From the NCBI RefSeq assembly GCF_963678635.1, contig NW_026971712.1, positions 94,199-158,198 on the forward strand: DNA of 64,000 nucleotides, in the 5' to 3' direction. The notes under the pieces are model-generated. The model was not told where the DNA came from and ran no database searches. It worked only from the letters and a program-made list of their open reading frames with translations. The translations under genes were made by a program, and so were the position numbers. Source of the DNA: Symsagittifera roscoffensis (lineage: Eukaryota > Xenacoelomorpha > Acoela > Convolutidae). Below, piece by piece: positions 63,606-64,000 of this stretch (positions are counted from its first letter, which is position 1; every line of letters starts with the position of its first letter).

Positions 63606-64000
63606 TGGAACTTGATCTAAACTACATTTTATGATTGGATAAATTAGATATTTTACCAATGTAAAGTATTTAATATTAACCAATCATGATCCATCTGACT
63701 AACAATCCCACTTATTTGAGAAGTGCTGAAATTACTTGTAATTTCAGCACCAGAGAGATTTGAATTTAACTTAGAAGTTAGTTGAACTCTCCCGAGTACT
63801 TCAGCAGCCGCAATAAACCAGTATACCCTAGATCTATTGAGCCTAGCAGAGACTAGTTAAACAACCTGACACTAGATAGTATAAGAGTAAGATTAGGATC
63901 GGTATTAGACTAAGAAGTTGCACGAATCTATCCGGCCGAAAATAAGATAGCGTGACGAGCAGACGGTGTACCCTATCCGAAATTACTCTATGAGTTATAC
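63606..64000 (+). repeat. Copy 2 3' LTR, cut by window edge
   Basis: 395 bp visible of an expected ~410. It differs from the 5' LTR at about five positions (for example TGGAACTT for TGGAACCT, and CCTGACACTAG for CCTGAGACTAG). The 3' target-site duplication is outside the window. Confidence 0.9.

Larger units (their letters stand above)
45103..64000 (+). mobile_element. Copy 2: decayed giant LTR element, 3' end beyond the window
   Basis: Same order of parts as copy 1, on the opposite strand. The 5' LTR (45103-45512) and the visible 395 bp of the 3' LTR differ at about five positions, so it is older than copy 1. gag-pol has two nonsense codons and about five frameshifts. env has a frameshift, a stop and a terminal length change. 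The 77-, 155-, 76- and 62-aa ORFs, the ATG-less ORF and the 3' ORF (602 aa, complete here) remain open. It lies directly upstream of the ANKAR-like exon at 44819, antisense to that gene. Confidence 0.95.

Overview
This is eukaryotic, almost certainly invertebrate animal, DNA. It shows phase-compatible GT-AG and GC-AG introns, a chymotrypsin-fold secreted protease, non-LTR and LTR retroelements, MITEs and minisatellites. There is no operon or ribosome-binding-site structure. The species cannot be fixed from the sequence. Most of the window is AT-rich; only the left 10 kb is near-balanced in GC.

Layout. (1) 1-10 kb, + strand: the 3' end of a macrodomain-like ORF, a 20-bp tandem repeat, then one huge intronless reading frame (844-9690, 2949 codons) broken only by an in-frame TAA and an in-frame TGA. 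It carries a coiled coil and two SGNH-hydrolase-like modules; I do not recognise the family. (2) 10-18.6 kb: non-coding DNA with a 23-N gap, a nested MITE mosaic, an intronless serine-protease copy with one nonsense codon, and a decayed retroelement pol tail. (3) 18.6-45.1 kb, - strand: exons of a host armadillo-repeat gene resembling ANKAR. Four exons (43911-43745, 43584-43502, 20890-20742, 20467-20317) join in perfect codon phase. The 22.6-kb intron between the second and third holds a complete giant LTR element (copy 1, 21898-40800), a 422-bp hAT-type MITE and TCGA-rich minisatellites. A non-LTR RT relic and a perfect 182-bp palindrome lie further downstream in the gene. (4) 45.1 kb to the end, + strand: a second, decayed copy of the same giant element (copy 2), cut by the window edge inside its 3' LTR.

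The giant element is the most unusual system here. It is about 18.9 kb, with LTRs of about 408 bp. It has Ty3/gypsy-type PR-RT-RNaseH-IN fused in frame to Gag (2740 aa, one ORF) and a signal-peptide-bearing envelope glycoprotein resembling those of chuvirus-like negative-strand viruses. Six further reading frames are present in both copies: 77 aa, 155 aa (basic), 76 aa and 62 aa (membrane), a ~378-codon frame with no usable ATG, and a ~600-aa 3' ORF. Copy 1 has 408/408 identical LTRs, a 4-bp target duplication, and open gag-pol and env. Its only clear lesion is a CGA-to-TGA change in the 3' ORF. Copy 2 has several stops and frameshifts.

Together the two copies form an inverted pair with arms of about 19 kb, separated by 4.3 kb holding three host exons. 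A host pre-mRNA starting beyond the right edge would carry copy 2 antisense and copy 1 sense, and so could fold into a very long hairpin.
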